A DNA stretch of 64,000 nt from Actinomadura mexicana. GTDB lineage: Bacteria > Actinomycetota > Actinomycetes > Streptosporangiales > Streptosporangiaceae. A program made the translations under genes and the position numbers. This document shows, piece after piece, positions 16,092 through 25,667 of the stretch. A model generated the notes under the pieces. That model did no database searches and was not told the origin of the DNA. It saw nothing but the letters and a program-made list of their open reading frames with translations. How positions within the stretch are numbered: the stretch's first letter is position 1; the number at the start of each line of letters is the position of its first letter. The stretch spans positions 434,001-498,000 of the forward strand of contig NZ_FZNP01000005.1 in NCBI RefSeq assembly GCF_900188105.1, in the 5' to 3' direction.

Positions 16092-17453
16092 TCAGAGGAC
16101 GGCCAGCAGCCGCTTCCGTTCGAATTCGGTCACCTGGCGGCGGTAGTCCTCCCACTCCTGGCGCTTGTTGCGCAGGAAGAAGTCGAAGACGTGTTCGCCG
16201 AGGACGTCGGCCATCAGCTCGCTGCGCTCCATCGCGCGGATGGCCTCGTCCAGGTTCTGCGGCAGCGGCTCGATGCCGAGGGCGCGCCGCTCGGCCACGG
16301 TGAGGGCCCAGACGTCGTCCTCGGCGCCCGGCGGCAGCTCGTAGCCCTCCTCGATCCCCTTGAGCCCGGCGCCGAGGATCGCCGCGAACGCCAGGTAGGG
16401 GTTGGCGGCCGTGTCCAGCGACCGGAACTCGATGCGGGTCGAGTGGCCCTTGTGCGGCTTGTACATGGGGACGCGGACCAGCGCGGACCGGTTGTTGTGC
16501 CCCCAGCAGATGTAGGACGGGGCCTCTCCCCCGAGGCCCGCCGCGGAGCCGACGTTGCCCCACAGCCGCTTGTAGGAGTTGACCCACTGGTTGCACACGG
16601 CGGTGATCTCGGCGGAGTGCCGCAGCAGCCCGGCGATGAACGCCCGCCCCGCCTTGGACAGCTTGAACTCCGCGCCCGGCTCGTAGAAGGCGTTGCGGTC
16701 GCCCTCGAACAGCGACATGTGCGTGTGCATGCCCGAGCCGGGGTGCTCGGTGTACGGCTTCGGCATGAAGGAGGCGTGCACGCCCTGCTCCAGCGCGACC
16801 TCCTTCATGACCAGCCGGAACGTCATGATGTTGTCGGCGGTGGTGAGCGCGTCGGCGTACCGCAGGTCGATCTCCTGCTGGCCCGGGGCGCCCTCGTGGT
16901 GGCTGTACTCCACCGAGATCCCCATCGCCTCCAGCATCGTGATGGCGTTGCGCCGGAAGTCGTGCGCGGCGCTGTGCGGGGTGTGGTCGAAGTAGCCGCC
17001 CGCGTCGGCCGGCTCGGGCTCGCGGCCGTCCTCCGGCTTGTCGTTGAGGAGGAAGAACTCGATCTCGGGATGGGTGTAGAAGGTGAACCCGAGGTCGGCG
17101 GCCCGCGCCAGGGCGCGCTTGAGGACGTAGCGGGGGTCGGCGAAGCTCGGCGTCCCGTCCGGCATGAGGATGTCGCAGAACATGCGGCCGACGCCCGGCG
17201 ACTCCGACCGCCAGGGCAGCACCTGGAAGGTGGACGGGTCCGGTTTGGCGATCATGTCGGCCTCGTACACCCGGGCGAAGCCCTCGATCGCCGAGCCGTC
17301 GAAGCCGATGCCCTCGCCGAAGGCGCCCTCCAGTTCGGCGGGGGCGACGGCCACCGACTTCAGGAACCCGAGCACGTCGGTGAACCACAGCCGGATGAAG
17401 CGGATGTCGCGCTCCTCCAGCGTGCGGAGCACGAACTCCTGCTGACGGTCCAA
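16092..17453 (-). CDS. glnA2: Second type I glutamine synthetase (GlnA2-like)
   Basis: This is a class I glutamine synthetase of the GlnA2 branch. A TTG at 17453 preceded by GAGGGAGAGGG starts the conserved N-terminus DRQQEFVLRTLEERDIRF and gives 453 residues; the frame stays open further upstream but without a site. Catalytic motifs are present: HPEIEFFLLND, YSHHEGAPGQQEIDLRYA, PGSGMHTHMSLF and NRSALVRVPMYKP. The adenylylation segment is altered: where GlnA has LYELPPEE this protein has VWALTVAERRALG, so the tyrosine is gone and GlnE should not modify it. It is co-transcribed with glnE. In relatives, GlnA2-type enzymes may act on glutamate or polyamine-related substrates. Confidence 0.93.
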   Translation of the reverse strand: MDRQQEFVLRTLEERDIRFIRLWFTDVLGFLKSVAVAPAELEGAFGEGIGFDGSAIEGFARVYEADMIAKPDPSTFQVLPWRSESPGVGRMFCDILMPDGTPSFADPRYVLKRALARAADLGFTFYTHPEIEFFLLNDKPEDGREPEPADAGGYFDHTPHSAAHDFRRNAITMLEAMGISVEYSHHEGAPGQQEIDLRYADALTTADNIMTFRLVMKEVALEQGVHASFMPKPYTEHPGSGMHTHMSLFEGDRNAFYEPGAEFKLSKAGRAFIAGLLRHSAEITAVCNQWVNSYKRLWGNVGSAAGLGGEAPSYICWGHNNRSALVRVPMYKPHKGHSTRIEFRSLDTAANPYLAFAAILGAGLKGIEEGYELPPGAEDDVWALTVAERRALGIEPLPQNLDEAIRAMERSELMADVLGEHVFDFFLRNKRQEWEDYRRQVTEFERKRLLAVL

Positions 17454-17566
17454 TGCCCTCTCCCTCGGTACTGCCCTGTCGGCGAGACTGCGTTGTCGAC
17501 GACGCGGGCCCGGCATGCCGGCCGCGTGGAGCCGGTCCGGCTGTATCTGCAGTATGCCCGGCCGCT

Positions 17567-17578
17567 GTTACCGCGACG

Positions 17579-17582
<4 letters not shown>
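17567..17582 (-). promoter_or_regulatory. Tandem GTAAC half-sites upstream of glnA2
   Basis: On the coding strand of glnA2, two GTAAC elements are separated by 6 bases, the same element and spacing as GlnR a-sites. They lie about 115 bases before the TTG start and overlap the stop codon of the ABC ATPase gene. No GAAAC b-site accompanies them, so GlnR binding is only a possibility. Confidence 0.3.
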
Positions 17583-18402
<820 letters not shown>

Positions 18403-18406
<4 letters not shown>

Positions 18407-19233
18407 CGCCGCCCCCTGCGCTGCCGCGCCTCCAGCCGCCGGGCCAGCAGGCTCAGCGGGATCGTGATGAGCAGATAGCAGATCCCCGCCACGATGATCG
18501 GGGTGGTGTTGCCCTGCTCGCCCGCGAGGTCGCGGCCGAACTTCGTGAGCTCCCGCTGTTCGAGCGTGATGCCGAGGAACAGCACCAGCGAGGAGTCCTT
18601 GCACAGCAGCACCAGCTCGTTGGTGAGCGGCGGGATGATGATCCGGAACGCCTGCGGGATGATGATCGAGCGCATCGCCCGGGTGTGCGACATGCCGAGC
18701 GACCGCGCCGCCTCCAGCTGCCCCTTCGGGACGGCCTCGATCCCGGCGCGGATCGTCTCGGCCATGTAGGCGGTGGCGGCGAGGCCGAGGGCCAGCCCCG
18801 CCTGCCCGGCCGCCCCGCCGGGGATGTTGGTGCCCGGGAAGGCCAGCGGCACGCCGACGCCCACGAAGATGAAGATCAGCAGCAGCGGCAGGCCGCGGAA
18901 GATCTCGATGTAGGCGGTGGCGAACCACCGGTACGGGGGCACCGACGACAGCCGCATCAGCGCGACGACCAGCCCGCCGCCGAGGCCGATCCCGAACCCG
19001 ACCGCGGTGTACACGGCGGTGTTGCGCAGCCCGACCGTGATGATGTCGGGGAACAGGCTCTTGGCGACGTCCCAGTTGGCGAAGTTGAGCCGCAGGGTGC
19101 CCCAGTCGGCGAGCGCCGCGACCAGCACGACGACGACGATGAAGATCCCGTACTGGCCGCCGAGGGAGAACTGGCGGCGGCGCCGGCGGGTCAGCCCGCC
19201 CGGCGCCGCCGCACCGGCCGGTTCGGCGGTCAC
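18403..19233 (-). CDS. Polar amino acid ABC transporter permease
   Basis: This is a 276-residue inner-membrane permease of the His/Glu/Gln/Arg family with about five transmembrane helices. The GTG at 19233 overlaps the stop codon of the binding-protein gene as GTGA, and that coupling decides the start. The EAA loop reads [33 protein letters not shown], the family hallmark. The N-terminal [27 protein letters not shown] is also typical. A cytoplasmic Arg-rich stretch precedes the first helix. Only one permease gene is present, so it probably works as a homodimer. Confidence 0.94.
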
Positions 19234-20054
19234 GAGCCGCCGCCGGCGCTGGGCGGCATTGGACCGATCCACTTCTCATAGATCCGCTTGTAGGAGCCGT
19301 CCGACCTCGCCTGCGCGATCACCTGGTTCGTCATCTTCACCAGTTCGGGGTTGTGCCCCTTGCGCATCCAGAACCCGTACTGCTCGCCGGTGTTCAGGTT
19401 CGCGGCGATCTCGAAGCCGGCGTTCGCCGGGTCCTTCAGCCAGCCCTTGACGACCGGGTCGTCCTGCACGATCACGTCCACCTGGCCGGTGCGCAGGCCG
19501 TTCAGCTCGGCGTTGGAGTTGTCGAACGAGCGCGGGTCGAAGCCCTTGTCCTTGACGAAGTCCTCGCCGGTCGTGCTCGCCTGCGAGCCGAGCTTGAGCT
19601 TCTTGGCCTTGACGTCGTCGAGCGCGGTGATCCCGCTGCCCTTCTTCGCCATCAGCGACTGCGTGGCGTCGAAGTAGGGCGTGGAGACGTCCATGAACTT
19701 CACCCGGTCGGGCTTGATCGTCATGCCGCCCATCTGGATGTCGCACTTGCCGGCGTTCAGAGCCGACCCCGTCTTCATCGTCTCGAACGGGGTGTCGACG
19801 ATCTTCTGGGTGACGCCGAGCCGCTTGGCGACGAGGTCGATGAGCTCGACGTCGAAGCCCACGACCTTGCCCGATTTCTTGTCCTCCGACTGGAAGGGCG
19901 GGTAGGGCAGGTGCGTGCACGAGGTGAGCGCGCCCTTCTCGATGAGCTTCACGCCCTGCACCGTCGCGCCCTTGTCGCCGCCGCACGCCGACGCCGTCAG
20001 CGCCAGGGCCGCGAGCCCCGCGCCGAAGGCCTGGAGCGTCGTCCGTCTCGACAC
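19230..20054 (-). CDS. Amino acid-binding lipoprotein of ABC transporter
   Basis: This 274-residue solute-binding protein has a GTG start at 20054 behind a strong AGGAGG. The signal peptide ends in the lipobox LTASAC (about 19-24), so the mature protein is anchored by a lipidated cysteine. The fold is SBP family 3: [36 protein letters not shown] at the start and [26 protein letters not shown] in the core. The ligand is a polar amino acid; the sequence does not tell which one. It is the first gene of a three-gene operon (binding protein, permease, ATPase). A possible -10 GATAGT lies upstream on its strand. Confidence 0.94.
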   Translation of the reverse strand: MSRRTTLQAFGAGLAALALTASACGGDKGATVQGVKLIEKGALTSCTHLPYPPFQSEDKKSGKVVGFDVELIDLVAKRLGVTQKIVDTPFETMKTGSALNAGKCDIQMGGMTIKPDRVKFMDVSTPYFDATQSLMAKKGSGITALDDVKAKKLKLGSQASTTGEDFVKDKGFDPRSFDNSNAELNGLRTGQVDVIVQDDPVVKGWLKDPANAGFEIAANLNTGEQYGFWMRKGHNPELVKMTNQVIAQARSDGSYKRIYEKWIGPMPPSAGGGS

Positions 20055-20214
20055 GTTTCCTCCTGATCGTGCTGGCTTCCGATCACCGCACTATCGCACG
20101 TCCCCCCGGCCGGAGGCAGGGGCGGGCGGCTGACTCGCCCATGACCGTCCCCGGATATCCGTTTCCCGGAAATTGACGTGGCGATCATGGTCGTCCGGCA
20201 AGGTGATCGTTAGC

Positions 20215-21246
20215 GTGGATCGCGTCGTGGACATCTCACTTCTTCTCTCGATGACCGACCGGGTGACCGCGCTGGCCACACCGTCGGCCATGCACCCGGA
20301 GTCGTGGCAGCTGTGCGCGCAGGTGGAGGCCTGGGCACGCGGCCGCGGGCTGGTGCTCGGAGATCCGGACACCTCCCCGCTCGGCCGGGCGCGCTGCGAG
20401 CGGCTGGCCGCCCGCGTCCTGCCGTCCGCCGACCTGGCCGCCGTGGACCTGTTCGCCCGCTGGCTGACCTGGACGCTCGCGCTGGACGACACGCTGGACC
20501 ACTCGCCGCTGGCCGACAGCGGCAGCGCCGTGCACGCCCTGTACGACGACCTGCTGCGCGCGATGCGGCGCGGCCACGCCCGGCCCGGCGCCCGGCCGCT
20601 GGAGGCGGCGCTGGTGGAGCTGTGGCACGCCACCTCCAGGGACATGAGCCGCGACTGGCGCCGCCGGTTCATGCTGCACCTGGAGGCGCACCGCGACGGC
20701 TGCGCCGAGGAGGCCGTCAACCGGCGGATCAGCCACGTCCCCACCGAGCAGGAGTACCCGGCGCTGCGCCGCCGGGCGTGCGGGCCGTTCCTGTTCGACC
20801 TGGTCGAGGCCGTCCTCGGCGTCGAGCTGCCGGCGCGGCTGCTGCGCACGCCCCGCTGGAAGACCCTCGCCGACGGCGTCGCCGACGTGGTGGCCTGGGC
20901 CAACGACCTCGCCTCGCACGACCTGGAGGCCGCGCGCGGCGACGTGCACGACCTGCCCGCCGTCCTCGCCAGGGCGCACGGGCTGGACGAGGCGCAGGCG
21001 GCCCACATGGTCGCCGACCGGATCGCCGACCGGCTGGAGGAGGCGTGGGCGGCGGCGCGGCGGCTGCCGGAGATGCTCGACCGGCTGGACCTGACGGTCG
21101 CGCAGCGCGCCGCCGCCGCACAGGTCGTCAAGGTCCTGCTGGACACGCCGCGCGCGCACATGGACTGGCTCGCCGAGTCCGGCCGCTACGGACCGGGCGC
21201 CTCCCCCGCGCCGCCGCGCCTGGACGCGCTCGCGTCGCTGCGCTGA
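20215..21246 (+). CDS. Terpene cyclase-like protein
   Basis: This class I terpene synthase fold protein is 343 residues from the GTG at 20215, which has AAGGTG nine bases upstream; a GTG at 20227 or ATG at 20251 is possible. The aspartate-rich motif DDTLD (91-95) matches DDxxD, and NDLASHDLE (230-238) matches the NSE metal-binding triad NDxxSxxxE. Both magnesium sites are complete, so it should ionise a prenyl diphosphate. The tryptophan before DD in RWLTWTLALDD and the WANDL context are usual for bacterial cyclases. No prenyltransferase, P450 or methyltransferase gene is adjacent, so the product cannot be guessed. Its 3' end overlaps the convergent ArsR gene by 61 bases. Confidence 0.85.
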   Translation: MDRVVDISLLLSMTDRVTALATPSAMHPESWQLCAQVEAWARGRGLVLGDPDTSPLGRARCERLAARVLPSADLAAVDLFARWLTWTLALDDTLDHSPLADSGSAVHALYDDLLRAMRRGHARPGARPLEAALVELWHATSRDMSRDWRRRFMLHLEAHRDGCAEEAVNRRISHVPTEQEYPALRRRACGPFLFDLVEAVLGVELPARLLRTPRWKTLADGVADVVAWANDLASHDLEAARGDVHDLPAVLARAHGLDEAQAAHMVADRIADRLEEAWAAARRLPEMLDRLDLTVAQRAAAAQVVKVLLDTPRAHMDWLAESGRYGPGASPAPPRLDALASLR

Positions 21247-22211
21247 GCGCCGGCCAGGGCGTCCCCCGCCGGCGTGCGGACGTACAGCACGCGGCGGCCC
21301 ATGCGGTGCCCGGTGACGAGGCCGCAGGCGCGCAGGACGCCCAGATGCTGGCTGACGGCCCCCGCGGTCACCCCCATCCGCCTCGCCAGGTCGGTGGTGG
21401 ACGCCGGCGTGGCGAGCGCCGTGAGCAGTTCGGCGCGGCGGCGTCCCATCAGCGCGGCCAGGGCGCCGCCGCCCGGCTCGTCCGGCGGCCCGGTCTCCCA
21501 GAGCGTCGCCACGCCGCGCGGCGGGTAGCTGAGCATCGGCTGGTAGGGCGGCACCATCACCGACACCTGCGGCCACACGTACGCGCTCGGGACGAGCAGG
21601 ATCCCGCGCCCGGCGAGCTCGCCGCGGAAGTCCCAGTGGCGGTCGACGGAGAGCGTCCCGGCGCGCCAGGAGACCGCCTCGTGCAGGTCACCGAACACGC
21701 CCGCGGCGCCCTCGGCGGCGAGCGCGCCGCTGCGGCGCAGGACCTCCCCCTCCAAGAGGTCGCGGATGCGCGGCCAGAACGGCTCCACGGCCACCTCCCA
21801 GTACCTTTCGAGCAGGCCGGCGAGCCTTTCCAGGGTGCGTTCGGGGTCGGCGGCCATGGCGTGGCGGGCCGGTCGGGGCCGGTCGCCGGGCGCGGTCCAG
21901 CCGAGCTCGGCGGCGACGACCTCGGGCGGGGTGGCGCGGACGGTCGCGAGCTCCGCGCCGAGGTCGGGCAGGGGCGAGCGCGGCGGCGGGGTGAGGAAGT
22001 CCGGGATGTACCCGGCGGGCAGGACGACGTCCAGCAGCGGCTCGAAGCCGAGGCCGCGCAGGCGGGGCCGGACCGTGCGCACCCACGGCAGGTGGAGCGC
22101 GTGGCCGGACGGGTCGGCGAGCACCCGCAGGCTGCGCACCATCTCCCACAGCGGCGAGAACGCGAACCGGACCCGCGCCACGTCGTCCGGAGCGAGCACG
22201 AACTCGATCAT
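21186..22211 (-). CDS. ArsR-type regulator with DUF5937-like N-terminus
   Basis: This 341-residue regulator carries its DNA-binding domain at the C-terminus: a winged helix at about 255-320 (MGRRRAELLTALATPASTTDLARRMGVTAGAVSQHLGVLRACGLVTGHRMGRRVLYVRT), of ArsR type without cysteine metal ligands. The first about 245 residues resemble the DUF5937 sensor region found in many actinomycete regulators. The start ATG at 22211 lies inside a perfect palindrome shared with the divergent MFS gene, so it almost certainly represses itself and the pump. Lack of a leader suggests a leaderless mRNA. The ligand is unknown. Confidence 0.88.
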   Translation of the reverse strand: MIEFVLAPDDVARVRFAFSPLWEMVRSLRVLADPSGHALHLPWVRTVRPRLRGLGFEPLLDVVLPAGYIPDFLTPPPRSPLPDLGAELATVRATPPEVVAAELGWTAPGDRPRPARHAMAADPERTLERLAGLLERYWEVAVEPFWPRIRDLLEGEVLRRSGALAAEGAAGVFGDLHEAVSWRAGTLSVDRHWDFRGELAGRGILLVPSAYVWPQVSVMVPPYQPMLSYPPRGVATLWETGPPDEPGGGALAALMGRRRAELLTALATPASTTDLARRMGVTAGAVSQHLGVLRACGLVTGHRMGRRVLYVRTPAGDALAGAQRSDASASRRGGAGEAPGP

Positions 22212-22228
22212 TTAGCCCAGGCTAAATG
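22209..22228. promoter_or_regulatory. Palindromic operator between ArsR and MFS genes
   Basis: CATTTAGCC (22209-22217) and GGCTAAATG (22220-22228) form a perfect 9-bp inverted repeat with a CA spacer. The left arm contains the start codon of the ArsR gene, and the right arm lies 33 bases before the MFS GTG. It is the obvious binding site for the regulator and is AT-rich in a GC-rich setting. Confidence 0.8.
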
Positions 22229-22260
22229 AATGTCTCGGAGCGCGCGGCGGCCCCACCATC

Positions 22261-23526
22261 GTGCAAGTGACCACTCTGGAAGAGACTCCTGCCGGTCCCG
22301 CCGCCGGCAGGTTCGCGGCGTTCCTGCGGCCCAGGGTCGGCGGCTTCCCCCGGCCCTTCTGGGTGCTGTGGGCGGGCACCCTGCTCAACCGCCTCGGGAC
22401 CATGGTCGAGCCGTTCCTCGGCCTCTACCTGACGACCGTGCGCGGGCTGTCGCTGGCCCAGGCCGGCGTGACGATGGCCGTGCTGGGCGCGGGCTCGCTC
22501 GCCGGCCAGCTCGCGGGCGGCATGCTCGCCGACCGCATCGGCCGCCGCGCGACGCTGACCCTCGCGACCGTCGGCACCGGCGCGGCCATGCTCGCGCTCG
22601 GCTACGCCCAGGGGCTCGCCGCGATCCTCGCGGCCGCGCTGGTGCTCGGCCTTCTCCTGGACATGTACCGGCCCGCCGCGCAGGCGATGGTGGCCGACAT
22701 CATCTCCCCGGCCGACCGCCCGCGCGCGTTCGGGCTGCTGTTCTGGGCGATCAACCTCGGCTGGGCGGTCGCCATGGTGCTCGGCGGGACGCTCGCGCAG
22801 CGGGGTTTCCTGTGGCTGTTCTGGATCGACGCCCTCACCTGCGCGGCGTTCGGCCTGCTCGTGTGGCGGGCGATCCCGGAGACCCGGACCCGCGAGGCCC
22901 GCGCCGAGCGGGCGGGCGGGTTCGGCCGCGTGCTGCGCGACCGGGTCATGGTCGGCTACGTGCTGGTCACCCTCTTCTACACGTTCGTGCTCATGCAGGG
23001 CATGACGACGATGCCGCTCGCCATGCGGGAGGACGGGCTCGGCCCGCGGTCCTACGGCCTGGCGATCGCGGCCAACGGCGTGCTGATCATCATCGTCCAG
23101 CCGCTGGTGAACGCGTGGCTGGCGCGGCGCGACCACAGCCTGGTGCTGGCGGCGGGCTTCGCGCTGGTCGGGGTCGGGTACGGGCTCACCTCGCTCGCCT
23201 CGTCCGTGCCCGCCTACACCGCGACGATCCTGGTGTGGACGCTCGGGGAGATCATCGCCGCGTCCGTCCTGCAGGCCGTGGTCGCCGACCTCGCGCCCGC
23301 CGGCCTGCGCGGCCGGTACGGGGGCCTGTACGGGATGGCGTGGTCGGGCGGCTTCCTGCTGGCGCCCCTCGGCGGCACCCAGCTGCTCGGCGCCGGCGGG
23401 GCGCCCGCACTGTGGCTGACCTGCGCCGGTCTCGCCCTGACCGCCGCCGGGGCGCAACTCGCGCTCGCCCCCGCGATCCGGCGCCGGCGCGCCGCGGTGC
23501 CCGGCGTCCACTTCTCGTCAAAGTGA
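22261..23526 (+). CDS. MFS efflux transporter
   Basis: This 421-residue major facilitator protein has twelve predicted transmembrane segments. The loop 2-3 signature GGMLADRIGRRATL is present, and FWAINLGWAVAMVLGGTLAQRGF fits the drug:H+ antiporter-1 pattern. The GTG at 22261 is used because no ATG is in frame; a GTG two codons later is equally possible. It is divergent from the ArsR-type gene across the palindrome at 22209-22228, the standard layout of a locally controlled efflux pump. It overlaps or abuts the promoter of nadE at its 3' end. The substrate is unknown. Confidence 0.9.
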   Translation: MQVTTLEETPAGPAAGRFAAFLRPRVGGFPRPFWVLWAGTLLNRLGTMVEPFLGLYLTTVRGLSLAQAGVTMAVLGAGSLAGQLAGGMLADRIGRRATLTLATVGTGAAMLALGYAQGLAAILAAALVLGLLLDMYRPAAQAMVADIISPADRPRAFGLLFWAINLGWAVAMVLGGTLAQRGFLWLFWIDALTCAAFGLLVWRAIPETRTREARAERAGGFGRVLRDRVMVGYVLVTLFYTFVLMQGMTTMPLAMREDGLGPRSYGLAIAANGVLIIIVQPLVNAWLARRDHSLVLAAGFALVGVGYGLTSLASSVPAYTATILVWTLGEIIAASVLQAVVADLAPAGLRGRYGGLYGMAWSGGFLLAPLGGTQLLGAGGAPALWLTCAGLALTAAGAQLALAPAIRRRRAAVPGVHFSSK

Positions 23527-23552
23527 CGAAACTGGGTCCGGCACTCTACGCT
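23523..23552 (+). promoter_or_regulatory. Candidate promoter of nadE, leaderless
   Basis: GTGACG (23523-23528) and TACGCT (23547-23552) are 18 bases apart. The -10 is followed by six bases and then the GTG start at 23559, so the transcript would begin at or next to the start codon. No Shine-Dalgarno sequence is present, which agrees with leaderless translation. Confidence 0.45.
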
Positions 23553-23558
23553 TGGACC

Positions 23559-25349
23559 GTGGCACAACTCAGGCTCGCGCTCGCGCAGGTGAACTCGACC
23601 GTCGGCGACCTCGACGGCAACGCCGACCAAATCGTGACGTGGACGCGCCGCGCCGCCGAGGCGGGCGCGCACCTCGTCGCATTCCCGGAGATGATGCTGA
23701 CCGGATACCCCGTGGAGGACCTCGCGCTGCGCGCGTCCTTCGTGGAGGCGTCCCGCGACACCCTCCGGCGGCTCGCCCGCCGGCTCGCCGACGAAGGGCT
23801 CGGCGACCTGCCCGTCGTCACCGGCTACCTCGACCGCCCGCCGGCCGGCGCGGCCCGCTCCGGCCGGCCCGGCGGCCTGCCGCTGAACGCCGCCGCGTGG
23901 CTGCACGGCGGCGAGGTGCTCGTCCGCTCCGCCAAGCACCACCTCCCCAACTACGGCGTGTTCGACGAGTACCGCATCTTCGCGCGCGGCGACCGGCTGC
24001 CGGTCGTCCGGCTGCACGGCGTCGACGTCGCCACCGCCATCTGCGAGGACCTCTGGCAGGACGGCGGCCCGGTCAGCGTCACGAGCGCCTCGGGCGCCGG
24101 GCTGCTGCTGGTGATCAACGCCTCCCCCTACGAGCGCAACAAGGACGACGCCCGCCTCGACCTGTGCGCCGGCCGCGCCCGCGAGGCCGGCTGCGCGCTC
24201 GCCTACGTCAACATGGTCGGCGGCCAGGACGAGCTCGTCTTCGACGGCGACTCGGTCATCGTCGGCCCGGACGGCGCGCCCCTGTCCCGCGCCCCCCAGT
24301 TCGTCGAGCACCTCCTGGTCACCGACCTCGACCTGCCGGCGGCCGGCCCGGCCGCCGAGGCGGCCCCCGGCCGCGTCGACGCCCACGACGGCACCACGAT
24401 CACCATCGACCGGCACGTCCTGTCCGCCGACCCGCTGCCCGCCTACCCCGCGAAGCCGCGGACGGTCGCGCGCCCCCTGGAGGACCTCGCCGAGGTGTAC
24501 GCGGCGCTCGTCCTCGGCACCCGCGACTACGTCCGCAAGAACGGCTTCCGCTCCGTCGTGCTCGGCCTGTCCGGCGGCATCGACTCGGCGCTCGTCGCCA
24601 CCGTCGCCGCCGACGCCATCGGCCCGGAGAACGTGCACGCCGTCCTGCTGCCGAGCCGCTACTCCTCGGAGGGCTCCGTCGTGGACGCCGAGGAGCTCGT
24701 CGAACGGCAGGGCGTCAACGCCCGCATCGTCCCCATCGCCGGCATGGTCGAGGCGTTCGAGGAGCAGCTCGACCTGCACGGCCTCGCCGCGGAGAACCTC
24801 CAGGCCCGCATCCGCGCCAACGTGTGGATGGCCCTGTCCAACGAGGACGGCCACCTCGTCCTCACCGGCGGCAACAAGAGCGAGCTGGCGACCGGCTACT
24901 CCACCCTCTACGGCGACTCGGCGGGCGGCTTCGGCCCCATCAAGGACGTCTTCAAGCTCACCGTCTGGGACCTCGCCCGGTGGCGCAACGCCCAGGCGGG
25001 CAAGGACTCACCGCTCCTGCACCCCTTCGCGCGCGAGCCCATCCCCGAGGCCATCATCGTCAAGGAGCCGTCCGCCGAGCTGCGCCCCGACCAGCGCGAC
25101 CGCGACTCCCTCCCCGAGTACACCCTCCTGGACCCGATCCTGACCGACTACGTCGAGCGCGACATGGGCCGCGACGCCCTCGTCGAGGCCGGCCACGACC
25201 CGGCCCTGGTCGAGCGCGCCATCCGCCTCGTCGACATCGCCGAGTACAAGCGCCGCCAGTACCCGCCCGGCCCCAAGATCACGCCCAAGAACTTCGGCCG
25301 CGACCGCCGCCTCCCCATCACCAACCGCTGGCGCGAAAAGCTGCGCTAG
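23559..25349 (+). CDS. nadE: Glutamine-dependent NAD+ synthetase
   Basis: This 596-residue two-domain enzyme makes NAD+ from deamido-NAD+, ATP and glutamine in the cytosol. The N-terminal nitrilase-like amidase shows the Glu-Lys-Cys triad: FPEMMLTGYP (E44), SAKHHLPNYGVFDE (K126) and ICEDLW (C162). The C-terminal synthetase has the P-loop GLSGGIDSALVA (about 330-341), GGNKSELATGYSTLYGD and KEPSAELRPDQ. Length and order match the glutamine-dependent form of actinomycetes. The GTG at 23559 begins the conserved QLRLALAQVNSTVGDLDGN and seems leaderless. It follows the MFS gene closely but has its own promoter. Confidence 0.97.
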   Translation: MAQLRLALAQVNSTVGDLDGNADQIVTWTRRAAEAGAHLVAFPEMMLTGYPVEDLALRASFVEASRDTLRRLARRLADEGLGDLPVVTGYLDRPPAGAARSGRPGGLPLNAAAWLHGGEVLVRSAKHHLPNYGVFDEYRIFARGDRLPVVRLHGVDVATAICEDLWQDGGPVSVTSASGAGLLLVINASPYERNKDDARLDLCAGRAREAGCALAYVNMVGGQDELVFDGDSVIVGPDGAPLSRAPQFVEHLLVTDLDLPAAGPAAEAAPGRVDAHDGTTITIDRHVLSADPLPAYPAKPRTVARPLEDLAEVYAALVLGTRDYVRKNGFRSVVLGLSGGIDSALVATVAADAIGPENVHAVLLPSRYSSEGSVVDAEELVERQGVNARIVPIAGMVEAFEEQLDLHGLAAENLQARIRANVWMALSNEDGHLVLTGGNKSELATGYSTLYGDSAGGFGPIKDVFKLTVWDLARWRNAQAGKDSPLLHPFAREPIPEAIIVKEPSAELRPDQRDRDSLPEYTLLDPILTDYVERDMGRDALVEAGHDPALVERAIRLVDIAEYKRRQYPPGPKITPKNFGRDRRLPITNRWREKLR

Positions 25350-25362
25350 CTGTACCAGCCCA

Positions 25363-25377
25363 GGGGGGCGACCCCCC
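25363..25377 (+). terminator. Hairpin after nadE
   Basis: Six Gs and six Cs pair around a CGA loop, starting 14 bases after the nadE stop codon. The short loop and the position suggest a terminator for nadE. There is no T tract. Confidence 0.5.
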
Positions 25378-25629
25378 CGAACCCCCGTCACGAGCCGGGC
25401 GATCCTCACGCCACGGTGCGGGTGTGTTGTGCCCGTGCGGGTTGGTGCCGTGTCGCTGCGGTCGCCCGGCTCGACGGGTCGTGCGACCTCCAGGCGCCAG
25501 AGCGCCTTCCGGCCACCCGACCCGCGCCCCGGCTCAGGTCCACTCCACGAGCGTCATGGGGTGGCACGTCCAAGAGTGTTCGGACGTGGACAATTCGCGC
25601 GCTCTTGGGCTGGTAGCTCAAGTGGGGCG

Positions 25630-25667
25630 CGGGCAGGCGCGTGGAGCGAGTGCAGCGCGCCTGCCCG
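25630..25667. repeat. 12-bp inverted repeat, strong hairpin
   Basis: CGGGCAGGCGCG (25630-25641) and CGCGCCTGCCCG (25656-25667) are perfect complements with a 14-base loop. It is too far from nadE to be its primary terminator and may end transcription of the convergent SpoIIE-type gene or form part of an RNA. Confidence 0.6.

Noticed and set aside
12443-16303. 1286-codon open frame on the plus strand over glnE
   Set aside because: It arises from the high GC3 of glnE on the other strand and has no recognisable domain; glnE is full length and intact.
25406-25621. 71-codon minus-strand open frame in the non-coding gap
   Set aside because: No ribosome-binding site, no plausible composition, and it overlaps several hairpins.
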